Part shown: piece by piece, positions 9,164 to 16,871 of the stretch | Position numbering within the stretch: position 1 is the first letter of the stretch | Layout of the letters: every line of letters starts with the position of its first letter | Assembly (NCBI RefSeq): GCF_000143885.2 | Contig: NC_018581.1 | Span: 2,294,001 to 2,358,000, forward strand | Length of the DNA stretch: 64,000 nucleotides | Direction: 5' to 3' | Origin: Gordonia sp. KTR9 | GTDB lineage: Bacteria > Actinomycetota > Actinomycetes > Mycobacteriales > Mycobacteriaceae | The notes under the pieces: generated by a model | The model's input: the letters and a program-made list of their open reading frames with translations, nothing else | Told to the model about the DNA's origin: nothing | Database searches by the model: none | Translations under genes and position numbers: made by a program

Positions 9164-10131
9164 TGCCGGACGAGGCCGAGCGGATCGCCGAGAGGCTGGC
9201 ACCCGGGACGTGGCCGACTGCCGACACCGTCGCCCTGCGCGACTCGGCGCAGCGCGCCCGGGAACTGGCGGATGCACTGGACGGCCTCGCCGGAGCGGTG
9301 GCGTCGGCGACCGACTCGTACACGGGGGATGAGGGTGCGGCCGGCCGGTTTCACCAGGCCGTCGTGGACGGCCTCGGACGGAGCGCCGCGGCCGATCTGC
9401 CCGGGGCGGCGGACCGGCTTCGCGCACTGGGGACGTCGCTGGACGCCTATGCCCGGACGGTGACCGAGACCCGGCAGCAGATGTCGGTGATCGCGCTGAT
9501 CGCCGACCGCGACGTGCGGCGCGCGGAGGTGAATTCCGCGATCGGTGACGACACGTGGCGCGTCGAAGCCGCGAGCACGGGCCGGATGGCACTCACCGCC
9601 GCCGGCGACGACCACACCGAACGGTCGGGCGAGGCGGGGCAGAGCGCGGGTGCGCCCGCGGCGACGAGCGGCATGATGCCGATGATGCCGCTCGGGGCGA
9701 TGGGCGCGGCGGGAGCGGTGGCCGCCGGTGTCGGCGGTCTGGCCGGCGCCGCCGCGCGCACCGGCCGCGATGGGGTCGGCGCCGCTGACCTGACCTGGTT
9801 GCGGGCGAGAGCCGAGCGACTGCAGACGACGGTTCCGTCGTCGATCGCCGGCTGGTTCCGGACGGCGGTGGGGGTGGGGACCGGTGCACGAGGAACGCGG
9901 GTGGTCGTCGTGGGGACCAACGACCCGCAGCCATATCAACGGGCCGGGGTGGAACTCGCCGACGACGAGGCGCTCACCGCCGACGGGCGGGCGCCGGAAC
10001 TCGCGATTCTCGACCACATGGTGCACACCGGAGTCACGCCCACCGCGATCGCCGCGGCGACCCCGATGGACCCGGCCACCGTCTCCGCCTTGCAGGCCGA
10101 CAATGTGGTGGTCGTCGGCCCGCGCGTGTAG
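9160..10131 (+). CDS. WXG/PPE-like protein with unknown C-terminal domain
   Basis: 323 residues. Residues 1-115 form two helices around a turn SYTGDEGAAGRFHQAV, in which YTG stands where WXG100-like proteins have WxG. Residues 160-200 are a Met/Gly/Ala-rich hydrophobic linker (MMPMMPLGAMGAAGAVAAG) like those in PPE or EspB-type proteins. The C-terminal 115 residues are a compact mixed region with GTRVVVVGTNDPQPYQRAG and ELAILDHMVHTGVTPTAI; I do not recognise it. The layout (helical hairpin, flexible linker, variable C-terminal domain) is that of actinobacterial type VII effectors, but no toxin motif and no immunity gene is seen. The next gene is rplS. Confidence 0.6.
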   Translation: MMPDEAERIAERLAPGTWPTADTVALRDSAQRARELADALDGLAGAVASATDSYTGDEGAAGRFHQAVVDGLGRSAAADLPGAADRLRALGTSLDAYARTVTETRQQMSVIALIADRDVRRAEVNSAIGDDTWRVEAASTGRMALTAAGDDHTERSGEAGQSAGAPAATSGMMPMMPLGAMGAAGAVAAGVGGLAGAAARTGRDGVGAADLTWLRARAERLQTTVPSSIAGWFRTAVGVGTGARGTRVVVVGTNDPQPYQRAGVELADDEALTADGRAPELAILDHMVHTGVTPTAIAAATPMDPATVSALQADNVVVVGPRV

Positions 10132-10169
10132 TGCCGCACCGCGATTTCGTCGGCCCGGGGTGTCTCTGG

Positions 10170-10249
10170 CACAATAGTCGGGTTGCCTGCCGACGATGCC
10201 CCGTCTCCGGGGCCGTCCGCGACTTCGACGTCAGTGACACCGTCGGCAG
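10170..10249 (+). promoter_or_regulatory. rplS promoter and structured mRNA leader
   Basis: The -10 CACAAT (10170-10175) sits in TCTGGCACAATAG, matching the rpsP promoter core. Shortly after the expected start, CTGCCGACG (10187-10195) pairs with CGTCGGCAG (10241-10249), and the enclosed GCCCCG/CGGGGC (10198-10203 with 10208-10213) forms a second hairpin with a TCTC loop. About 160 nt separate the start from the rplS ATG. This could be a ribosomal-protein autoregulatory leader. Confidence 0.55.
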
Positions 10250-10341
10250 CGACGCCAACGACTCGGAGCACGAACCGGTCGAGCCCACGGGCCGCCAGGT
10301 TCCTCTGCTCAACGTTTTCCGCCAGACAAGGACCACGCCAC

Positions 10342-10683
10342 ATGAACACGCTCGATTTCCTCGACAAGCAGTCCCTCCGCGACGACGTGCCGGACTTCGG
10401 CCCCGGCGACACCCTCGACGTCCACGTCAAGGTCATCGAGGGCAGCAAGGAGCGCGTCCAGGTGTTCAAGGGCGTCGTCATCCGTCGTCAGGGTGGCGGC
10501 GTGCGCGAGACGTTCACCGTCCGCAAGGTGTCCTTCGGCGTCGGCGTCGAGCGCACCTTCCCCGTGCACAGCCCGAACATCGCCAAGATCGACGTCCTCA
10601 CCCGCGGTGACGTCCGTCGCGCCAAGCTCTACTACCTGCGTGACCTGCGCGGCAAGGCAGCCAAGATCAAGGAAAAGCGCTGA
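10342..10683 (+). CDS. rplS: 50S ribosomal protein L19
   Basis: 113 residues, normal length, at the 30S-50S interface. Recognised by [19 protein letters not shown], then [32 protein letters not shown], the [21 protein letters not shown] core and the basic end [19 protein letters not shown]. It is normally the last gene of the rpsP-trmD operon. Here it is cut off by a three-gene insert and has its own promoter and leader. Confidence 0.98.
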   Translation: MNTLDFLDKQSLRDDVPDFGPGDTLDVHVKVIEGSKERVQVFKGVVIRRQGGGVRETFTVRKVSFGVGVERTFPVHSPNIAKIDVLTRGDVRRAKLYYLRDLRGKAAKIKEKR

Positions 10684-10689
10684 CGCGTC

Positions 10690-10695
10690 TAACCT
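10690..10695 (+). promoter_or_regulatory. lepB -10 element (TAACCT), leaderless arrangement
   Basis: TAACCT is followed by exactly six bases (GACGAG) and the lepB GTG at 10702. Transcription starting seven bases after the -10 would begin at the start codon. Confidence 0.5.
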
Positions 10696-10701
10696 GACGA
10701 G

Positions 10702-11556
10702 GTGGCCGACACACAGCGACCCCACGACGCCCCCGGCGGCGACCGCGACGAGGACGCCAAGCGTCCATGGCGGTTGAAGACCGACCGGGACGACCCAGCC
10801 GACGAGCGCGGCAAGCGTACATCCGGATCGGGTTCGCTCCTGCGCGAAGTCGTGATCATCGTGGGGTGCGTCCTGCTCCTCACCTGGGTTCTGCAGACCT
10901 TCATCGGTCGGCAGTACGTGATCCCGTCGGAGTCGATGGAGTCGACCCTCATCGGCTGCGACGGCTGCACGAACGACCGCATCGTGATCGACAAGCTCAC
11001 CTACCGGTTCGGTGATCCGCAGCCCGGCGACGTCGTCGTCTTCAAGGGGCCGTCGGAGTCGTGGAACGGGGCCTGGGTGTCACCCCGGTCGACGAATCCG
11101 GTGATGCACAAGGCGCAGGACGCCCTCTCGTGGTTCGGGTTCGCGCCGCCGGACGAGAACAATCTCGTCAAGAGGGTCATCGCCACCGGCGGTCAGACCG
11201 TCGAATGCCGCAACGACGAGGGCGTCGGCGTCAAGGTCGACGGCCGCCCGCTGCGTGAGCCCTACATCGACATGAAGCTCCAGGAGGAGACGGTCGCCTC
11301 GTTCGGGCCCGGCGTGGCCGGTCCGGGCAATCAGGTGCCCCCGTGTCTCGGCCCCGACTTCGGTCCGATCAAGGTTCCCGAGGGCAATGTGTGGGTGATG
11401 GGTGACAACCGCCTGAACTCGCAGGACTCGCGCTACCACGTCGAGGACCGGTTCCAGGGCACGGTCCCGGTGAGCGACATCCGCGGCAAGGTCCGTTTCA
11501 TCATCTATCCCTTCTCGCGGATCGGTGGTGTCGGTTCGTTCAATCCGCAGCAGTGA
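10702..11556 (+). CDS. lepB: Signal peptidase I
   Basis: 284 residues, membrane-anchored. It removes signal peptides from exported proteins with a Ser/Lys dyad. A charged cytoplasmic N-terminus of about 48 residues precedes one membrane helix (EVVIIVGCVLLLTWVLQTFI). The catalytic Ser lies in IPSESMESTLIGCDGC and the catalytic Lys in LVKRVIATGG; the C-terminal box is VWVMGDNRLNSQDSR. Extra loops relative to E. coli are usual in mycobacterial LepB. The GTG start is six bases after a TAACCT -10 box. It is followed closely by rnhB. Confidence 0.96.
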   Translation: MADTQRPHDAPGGDRDEDAKRPWRLKTDRDDPADERGKRTSGSGSLLREVVIIVGCVLLLTWVLQTFIGRQYVIPSESMESTLIGCDGCTNDRIVIDKLTYRFGDPQPGDVVVFKGPSESWNGAWVSPRSTNPVMHKAQDALSWFGFAPPDENNLVKRVIATGGQTVECRNDEGVGVKVDGRPLREPYIDMKLQEETVASFGPGVAGPGNQVPPCLGPDFGPIKVPEGNVWVMGDNRLNSQDSRYHVEDRFQGTVPVSDIRGKVRFIIYPFSRIGGVGSFNPQQ

Positions 11557-11566
11557 TGGGTGAGCC

Positions 11567-12256
11567 GTGACGACTCGATGGCCTCCGCGTTCGCCCGTCC
11601 GTCGCGCTGCGGGCCTGCGGACGTTCGAGTTCGCACTGCACCGCCAGGGTCTCGGGCCGGTGGCCGGTGTCGACGAAGCCGGTCGCGGTGCGTGTGCCGG
11701 GCCCCTCGTGGTCGCGGCGTGCGTGCTCAAGCCGACCCAGCTCGCATCTCTGTCCGATCTCGACGACTCCAAGAAGCTGACCGAGCGGACACGTGAGGGC
11801 CTGTACCGATCGGTGACGCGCTACGCACAGAGCTGGAGCGCGGTGATCATCGAGGCCGCGGAGATCGATCGCATCGGCATCCACGTCGCCAACATCGAAG
11901 GCATGCGGCGCGCGGTGGCGGCACTCGACGTGAAGCCCGGTTACGTGCTGTCCGACGGTTTCGCGGTGCCGGGGCTGACCGCGCCGTCGCTGCCGGTGAT
12001 CGGGGGAGACGGGGCCGCCGCGTGCATCGCCGCCGCCAGCATCATCGCGAAGGTCACCAGAGACCGCATCATGATCGCCATGGACGACGACCTACCCGGG
12101 TACGACTTCGCCATCCACAAGGGCTACAGCACGGCGTTGCACATGTCGCGCATCGACGCGGCAGGCCCGTCGCCACAACACCGCATGTCGTACCGTAATG
12201 TCGCGGCACGTGTGGTCACCAGCGCAAACGACAACAGGGATAGGCTGACAGGATGA
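11567..12256 (+). CDS. rnhB: Ribonuclease HII
   Basis: 229 residues. It cleaves RNA in RNA-DNA hybrids and single ribonucleotides in DNA. Catalytic acids are in [15 protein letters not shown] (Asp and Glu of the DEAGRG motif), with [16 protein letters not shown] and the later Asp in [14 protein letters not shown] and HKGYSTALH are also diagnostic. The GTG at 11567 has a GGTGAG ribosome site. The stop overlaps the start of the DUF2469 gene. Confidence 0.96.
   Translation: MTTRWPPRSPVRRAAGLRTFEFALHRQGLGPVAGVDEAGRGACAGPLVVAACVLKPTQLASLSDLDDSKKLTERTREGLYRSVTRYAQSWSAVIIEAAEIDRIGIHVANIEGMRRAVAALDVKPGYVLSDGFAVPGLTAPSLPVIGGDGAAACIAAASIIAKVTRDRIMIAMDDDLPGYDFAIHKGYSTALHMSRIDAAGPSPQHRMSYRNVAARVVTSANDNRDRLTG
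12241..12246 (+). promoter_or_regulatory. -10 element TAGGCT inside the rnhB 3' end
   Basis: TAGGCT lies within the last rnhB codons, six bases before the ATG at 12253. It would allow leaderless expression of the DUF2469 gene in addition to read-through from rnhB. Confidence 0.5.
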
Positions 12257-12564
12257 GTGCTGAGGATCTCGAGAAGTACGAAACCGAGATGGAACTCTCT
12301 CTGTACCGCGAGTACAAGGACATCGTCGGGCAGTTCACCTATGTGGTGGAGACGGAGCGGCGCTTCTACCTCGCCAACGCCGTCGAGATGATCCCGCGCA
12401 ACACCGACGGCGAGGTGTACTTCGAACTCCGGATGAGCGATGCGTGGGTGTGGGACATGTACCGCCCGGCGCGCTTCGTCAAGCAGGTTCGCGTGATCAC
12501 GTTCAAGGACGTCAACATCGAAGAGCTCGAGAAGCCGGAACTCCGACTGCCCGACGAACCCTGA
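12253..12564 (+). CDS. DUF2469 family protein
   Basis: A 103-residue, acidic, conserved actinobacterial protein of unknown function, nearly invariant within the order. It begins [20 protein letters not shown] and includes [16 protein letters not shown] and [18 protein letters not shown]. No signal peptide or membrane segment. It always sits between rnhB and yraN in mycobacteria and relatives (Rv2901c in M. tuberculosis, from memory). The start overlaps the rnhB stop (ATGA). A terminator follows 40 bases later. Confidence 0.94.
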   Translation: MSAEDLEKYETEMELSLYREYKDIVGQFTYVVETERRFYLANAVEMIPRNTDGEVYFELRMSDAWVWDMYRPARFVKQVRVITFKDVNIEELEKPELRLPDEP

Positions 12565-12603
12565 TCCCGCGCCCGCTCTCGGTGAGAGCGCAGCTGTTGA
12601 CAG

Positions 12604-12632
12604 AGCCCTGATCGTCCACAGATCAGGGCTTT
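12604..12632 (+). terminator. Rho-independent-type terminator after DUF2469 gene
   Basis: AGCCCTGATC (12604-12613) pairs perfectly with GATCAGGGCT (12621-12630) around a seven-base loop, followed by TTG. It closes the rplS-lepB-rnhB-DUF2469 region and separates it from yraN. Confidence 0.8.
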
Positions 12633-12682
12633 GCTCGTATTCGACCGGTGATCGAAAGCGGTTCTGCGCGACGCTGATCGGC

Positions 12683-13087
12683 ATGAGTGCTGAACCGCGC
12701 GGACATCCCCGCCCCGATCGACGCGGACACATCGGCCGGCTCGGTGAGGATGTGGCCGCGGACTATGCGACATCGCTGGGTTGGACTGTCCTGGAACGCA
12801 ATTGGCGTACCCGATACGGCGAACTCGATCTCGTCGCGGCCGACGGATCGATCCTGGTGATCGTCGAGGTCAAGACCCGCGCGAGTCGCACCTACGACGA
12901 TCCGGTCATGGCGGTCACGCCGACGAAGCTCGCGCGGATGCGTCGGCTCGCCCGGTTGTGGCTCGCCGCGCAGGACCGCCGGTGGTCGCAGATCCGGTTC
13001 GACGTGGTCAGTGTGCGGCTCGACCAGGCCGTACCCGACGACCTGGCCCGTGCGCGCGTTCGGCATCACCGCGGCGTCTACGTCTGA
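12683..13087 (+). CDS. YraN family protein (UPF0102), nuclease-like fold
   Basis: 134 residues. The fold is that of restriction-endonuclease-like nucleases: GRLGEDVAADYATSLG, WRTRYGELDLVAADG (the GE.D motif) and ILVIVEVKTRAS (the E-x-K motif) supply the metal-binding acids and lysine. The cellular substrate is not settled for this family. ATG at 12683 begins MSAEPRGHPRPDRRGHIGRL. In mycobacteria the gene is next to comM and dprA; here a DUF4185 gene and bluB lie in between. Confidence 0.9.
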   Translation: MSAEPRGHPRPDRRGHIGRLGEDVAADYATSLGWTVLERNWRTRYGELDLVAADGSILVIVEVKTRASRTYDDPVMAVTPTKLARMRRLARLWLAAQDRRWSQIRFDVVSVRLDQAVPDDLARARVRHHRGVYV

Positions 13088-13097
13088 GCTGAACGCG

Positions 13098-14438
13098 TCA
13101 GAGCTTGCTCAGGTCGGTGCGGATCAGCATCACGTTGTAGTCGCTCCAACGCGATGCGTTGAAGTACAGGTCCTTCGAATCACCCTGCAGCGCGGGGGAA
13201 CCGGGGAGCATCATCGGTCCGTAGACGACGAGGGCGCCCCGGGGCACGATGGTCTTCGGTGCGCTCCACGGGCCTTCGGGACGGTCCGCGGTGCGCAGCG
13301 TGATGTCGTTGTCGCCGTCGAGCATGATGTATTTCTCGAGATAGGGACTCCAGGCGACCGAGAGTTCGGTGACCGGTTGACCGACGACGATCGCGGAGCC
13401 GTCGTCGGGGATCGCGGCGATGTCGTCCACCCAGCCGCGGCTCTTCCCCGCCCAGTATTCGTACGCGTCCAGTGACAGGATGTCCGCCGGCCGGAAGCGG
13501 GCGAGGAACGCGGCGCCGAATCGCCCGTTCGGCGTGCCGTACTGGTAGACGTACTCCGCGTCGGGGGTCCCGGCCCGGCCGCGGACGTAGGCGTTCTGCT
13601 GGAACTTACCGTTGTTGAACTCGATGGGGCGGAACTCGCCGGGAAGTCGGAGTGAGACCGGCGCATTGATGAGGATGGTGTCCTGGTCGGTGACCCAGGT
13701 CTGGCCGTTGTCGTCGGAATGGGCGATGGCCGAGAAGTTGGTGACCCAGTTGCCCGGCGAACCCCACGATCGCACCGACATGTAGTTGACGTACTGGCGG
13801 AAGCCGTCGCCGTGCGGGAGGGAGATGGCCGCGGTGGGGATGGTCGTGACCTCGACGTTGGAGATACCGACCGACGGGATGAGCTCCTGCGCGTAGTTGG
13901 GTTGGCCCGGCGCGATCACCGAACCCGAGGTCACGTCGCCGGCGCGACCGTCGGGAACCGAGAGGCCGTTGGCGAGGTTGTCGTCGTCGGTGCGGAGGAG
14001 TACGTTATGTCGCCACTGCTGCCCCGGTGCGTTGCAGTTGCCGAAGGTGTCCCCGAAGGCCATCAGGGTCTGTCCGCGGCCGTTGTCCCAGGCGACGCCG
14101 AGATCGGTGCCCCCGATCCCGAACCGGCTGTACGTCCGGTTGGCGCTGAGCGGCCCCGTCACCCAGCCGACGGTGCGGGACTTGGACCCGACATAGGGGA
14201 CCAGCGGCGCCTGGGGACCCGGGTTCGGGATGCTCGAGCCGCCGGAGGACCCTTCCGAGCCGCTGGAGCCGCTCGATCCGCTGGAGCCGAAGCCGAGGAC
14301 ACTCGATCCGGTGCTCGCGTTGCCGCAGGGTGCGGCGTGGGCGACGCCGGCGCCGGTCGTCAGGGCGATCGCGGTACCGCTGAACGCGATGACCCCGGCG
14401 AGTGCCAGCCGGACACTCGTGGTGAGACGGCTCGACAC
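13098..14438 (-). CDS. Secreted DUF4185 domain protein
   Basis: 446 residues from the GTG at 14438, which has GGAGG seven bases upstream; starting further upstream would place about 22 extra residues before the signal peptide. The signal peptide (LALAGVIAFSGTAIALTTGAG, ending AHA-A) is followed by a Ser/Gly linker (GSSGSSGSSGSEGSSGGSS) and then a DUF4185 beta-propeller-like domain with WVTGPLSANRTYSRFGIGG, LMAFGDTFGNC and LSVAWSPYLEKYIML. DUF4185 proteins are predicted to act on cell-wall polysaccharide; arabinan-degrading enzymes have been placed in this family, so an arabinogalactan-related role is plausible but unproven. It converges on yraN with a 10-base gap. Confidence 0.85.
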   Translation of the reverse strand: MSSRLTTSVRLALAGVIAFSGTAIALTTGAGVAHAAPCGNASTGSSVLGFGSSGSSGSSGSEGSSGGSSIPNPGPQAPLVPYVGSKSRTVGWVTGPLSANRTYSRFGIGGTDLGVAWDNGRGQTLMAFGDTFGNCNAPGQQWRHNVLLRTDDDNLANGLSVPDGRAGDVTSGSVIAPGQPNYAQELIPSVGISNVEVTTIPTAAISLPHGDGFRQYVNYMSVRSWGSPGNWVTNFSAIAHSDDNGQTWVTDQDTILINAPVSLRLPGEFRPIEFNNGKFQQNAYVRGRAGTPDAEYVYQYGTPNGRFGAAFLARFRPADILSLDAYEYWAGKSRGWVDDIAAIPDDGSAIVVGQPVTELSVAWSPYLEKYIMLDGDNDITLRTADRPEGPWSAPKTIVPRGALVVYGPMMLPGSPALQGDSKDLYFNASRWSDYNVMLIRTDLSKL

Positions 14439-14457
14439 GCACGTCCTCCAGTTACTC

Positions 14458-14506
14458 TTGTGACAGAAGTGATTGACGTGACTATTGTGACTGGAGTTGT
14501 GCACAA
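14458..14506. promoter_or_regulatory. Repeat-rich control region upstream of the DUF4185 gene
   Basis: TTGTGAC occurs at 14458-14464 and 14485-14491 with a related TTGACGTGAC between them, followed by the 10-base palindrome TTGTGCACAA (14497-14506). Read on the minus strand, CACAAT is a possible -10. This may be a regulator binding cluster for the secreted protein. Confidence 0.35.
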
Positions 14507-14536
14507 TCGCGTGTTCGAGGGGGTCACGATCTGGTG

Positions 14537-15175
14537 TCAGCGCACGAAGTGGCGCCCCTCAGACGCAGTCCGAGCCTGCCAGCCGACACGTTCGAGTTCG
14601 GGCGTCTCCGAGTCGTGGGCCGGGTAGCCGATACACAGGTAGGCGACCAGCTTCCACGCGGACGGGAGCGCGAGAGCCGCGGTCACCCGATCAGGTTCGA
14701 TGATCGACACCCACCCAACCCCGACGCCCCGGGCCCGCGCCGCCAGCCAGAGTGTGGAGATCGCGGTGACGACCGAATACTCCAACGTCTCGGGCACTGT
14801 TTGTCGGCCGAGTCCCTGGCCCTGGGCGACAGCGGGTTCGCAGAACACGGCGAGGTGGACGGGAGCGTCATCGAGACCGGCGAGCTTGAGTGACGAATAC
14901 AGCTGTGCGCGCTCGCCCGTGTAGCCGTCGAGCGCATCGGCATTGCAGTGGGTGAAGCTGTCGCGCACCGCCTTTCGGGCCGTGGTGGACCGCACTTCGA
15001 CCCAGCGCCACGGCTGGCTGTTGCCCACCGACGGCGCGAGTTCGGCCGCGTCGAGGATCTCGGGCAGCAGATGTGGTTCCAGTGGCTCGCGGCTGAAGCG
15101 ACGGACGTCGCGTCTCCATCGCAGCAGCCGGTCGAGATCACCGACGAACGCATCGTCGAAAGTTCCGTGGTTCAT
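14537..15175 (-). CDS. bluB: 5,6-dimethylbenzimidazole synthase BluB
   Basis: 212 residues of the nitroreductase fold. BluB fragments reduced FMN with oxygen to make the lower ligand of vitamin B12. Diagnostic parts are RWRRDVRRFSREPLEPHLL, LAPSVGNSQPWRWVEV, LYSSLKLAGLDDAPVHLAVF, LGRQTVPETLEYSVVTAIST and ARGVGVGWVSIIEPD. Cobalamin genes elsewhere in the window (cobQ, chelatase, cobO, cobB, cysG) support this over a generic nitroreductase. A TAGGCT -10 lies nine bases before the ATG. Confidence 0.88.
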   Translation of the reverse strand: MNHGTFDDAFVGDLDRLLRWRRDVRRFSREPLEPHLLPEILDAAELAPSVGNSQPWRWVEVRSTTARKAVRDSFTHCNADALDGYTGERAQLYSSLKLAGLDDAPVHLAVFCEPAVAQGQGLGRQTVPETLEYSVVTAISTLWLAARARGVGVGWVSIIEPDRVTAALALPSAWKLVAYLCIGYPAHDSETPELERVGWQARTASEGRHFVR

Positions 15176-15362
15176 CGGTTGTCGAGCCTAGTCAAGCGCC
15201 TCGGCAGGTAGCGCGGCTCCCTCGCGGACGTTCCCGACGATCGCGTTCGCACCGAGGCAACCTCGAGGCGTGACCATGGGACAACCACGGCCTGATCCAC
15301 AGATCGGCTGTCCGGGTGGTTCGGGACCGTCCGCGACGCATGGCACCGGCGAGACTGTGCCC

Positions 15363-16871
15363 ATGTTGGGGCAAACACAGTCGGTGGGGCTCAATGCCTT
15401 TGCCGCGCGGGTGGTCGATGTGCAGGCGAGTGTGAGTTCGGGTCTGCCGGGATTCGCGGTGACGGGCAATCCGGATCCGTCGGTTCGGGAGGCGCGGGAC
15501 CGGGTGCGGGCTGCGATCAAGAATTCCGGGTTCAGTTTTCCCGAGCTGAAGGTGACGGTGGCGTTGTCGCCGGCCGACATGCCGAAGGTCGGTTCGGGGT
15601 TCGATCTGTCGATGGCGGTCGCGATTCTGGCTGCCACTCAACAGGTGTCGGCGGAGAGGCTGTCGTCGACGATCTTCCTGGGCGAACTCGGTCTGGACGG
15701 CAGCGTGCGGCCGATCCGCGGGGTGTTGCCGGCGGTGATCGCCGCACGGCAGGAGGGATACCGGCGGGCGGTCGTGCCGATCGAGACCGTCGCCGAGGCG
15801 GCGCTCGTCGAGGGGATGGACGTCGGCGGCGCGACGAGTCTCAAAGAGGTGACACAGTGGCTGGCCGGAGACCATGTGCTCGACACCGTGCACGACGCGA
15901 CGGCCTCGCAGGCGCCACCGATTCCGGACATGGCCGACGTGGTGGGGCAGCAGGAGGCCCGGCATGCGCTCGAGATCGCCGCGGCCGGAGCACATCACGT
16001 ATTGATGACCGGATCGCCGGGAATCGGCAAGACGATGCTCGCGCGGCGGTTGCCGGGCATCCTGCCGCCGCTGGGTCTCGAGGACTCGCTGGAGGTGACG
16101 GCCATCCACTCCCTGGTGGGGGAGTTGTCGCCCGGCCGTCCACTGATCACCGAACCGCCGTTCGTGGCCCCGCACCACAGTTCGTCGATCACAGCCCTGC
16201 TCGGTGGCGGCACCGGTTTCGCCCGGCCGGGCGCGGCGTCCAAGGCGCATCGAGGAGTGCTGTTCCTCGACGAGTGCGCCGAGATGAGTGTCAAGTCGCT
16301 CGAATCCCTGCGGGAACCCCTCGAGGACGGCGAGGTGCGGGTGCCGCGGCGTGACGGCATGGCGGTCTATCCCGCGCGCTTTCAGCTGATCCTCGCGGCG
16401 AACCCGTGCCCGTGCGCGCCCGCCCACGATGTGGACTGCGTGTGCACGGCCGTCGTCCGGCGGCGCTACCTGGGCAAGCTGTCGGGGCCACTGCTCGACC
16501 GCGTGGACATCCGGGTGCGGATGGACCCGCCGGGGAACGCCGCGCTGATGAGTGGTGCCGGCGAGTCGAGTGCCGACGTCCGCGCCCGGGTCACCGCGGC
16601 GCGGGCCACCGCGATCGAGCGGTGGTCGGAGTTCGGGTGGCGCACCAACGCCGAGGTCCCCGGGTCCGCGTTGCGCCAGCGGTTCCGGCTGCCACCGGAC
16701 GTTCTGCGGCCCATCGAACTGTTCCTCCGCGACGGCCGCGTGACGGCGCGCGGCGCCGATCGGGCACTGCGGCTGGCCTGGACCCTCAGCGATCTACGCG
16801 GATCCGAGCGCCCCGTCGAAGACGATGTCGCGCAGGCACTTCTGTACCGAGACAGAGGAGCGACCTGGTGA
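15363..16871 (+). CDS. comM: ComM/YifB-family Mg-chelatase-like AAA+ ATPase
   Basis: 502 residues. In naturally competent bacteria ComM is a helicase promoting branch migration of incoming DNA; its role in non-competent actinobacteria is unclear. The N-terminal Lon-protease-like domain (MLGQTQSVGLNAFAARVVDV, SGLPGFAVTGNPDPSVREAR) is followed by the AAA+ module: Walker A TGSPGIGKTMLARRLPGI, Walker B GVLFLDECAEM, then ANPCPCAP with the clustered cysteines, LSGPLLDRVDIRV and a C-terminal helical lid. ATG 15363 matches family starts; GTG 15357 is an alternative. It overlaps dprA by four bases. Confidence 0.94.
   Translation: MLGQTQSVGLNAFAARVVDVQASVSSGLPGFAVTGNPDPSVREARDRVRAAIKNSGFSFPELKVTVALSPADMPKVGSGFDLSMAVAILAATQQVSAERLSSTIFLGELGLDGSVRPIRGVLPAVIAARQEGYRRAVVPIETVAEAALVEGMDVGGATSLKEVTQWLAGDHVLDTVHDATASQAPPIPDMADVVGQQEARHALEIAAAGAHHVLMTGSPGIGKTMLARRLPGILPPLGLEDSLEVTAIHSLVGELSPGRPLITEPPFVAPHHSSSITALLGGGTGFARPGAASKAHRGVLFLDECAEMSVKSLESLREPLEDGEVRVPRRDGMAVYPARFQLILAANPCPCAPAHDVDCVCTAVVRRRYLGKLSGPLLDRVDIRVRMDPPGNAALMSGAGESSADVRARVTAARATAIERWSEFGWRTNAEVPGSALRQRFRLPPDVLRPIELFLRDGRVTARGADRALRLAWTLSDLRGSERPVEDDVAQALLYRDRGATW

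Noticed and set aside
7489..10026. A long minus-strand open frame spanning rimM, trmD and the inserted cassette
   Set aside because: Antisense to well-recognised genes and rich in Arg/His/Pro with no domain; not a gene.
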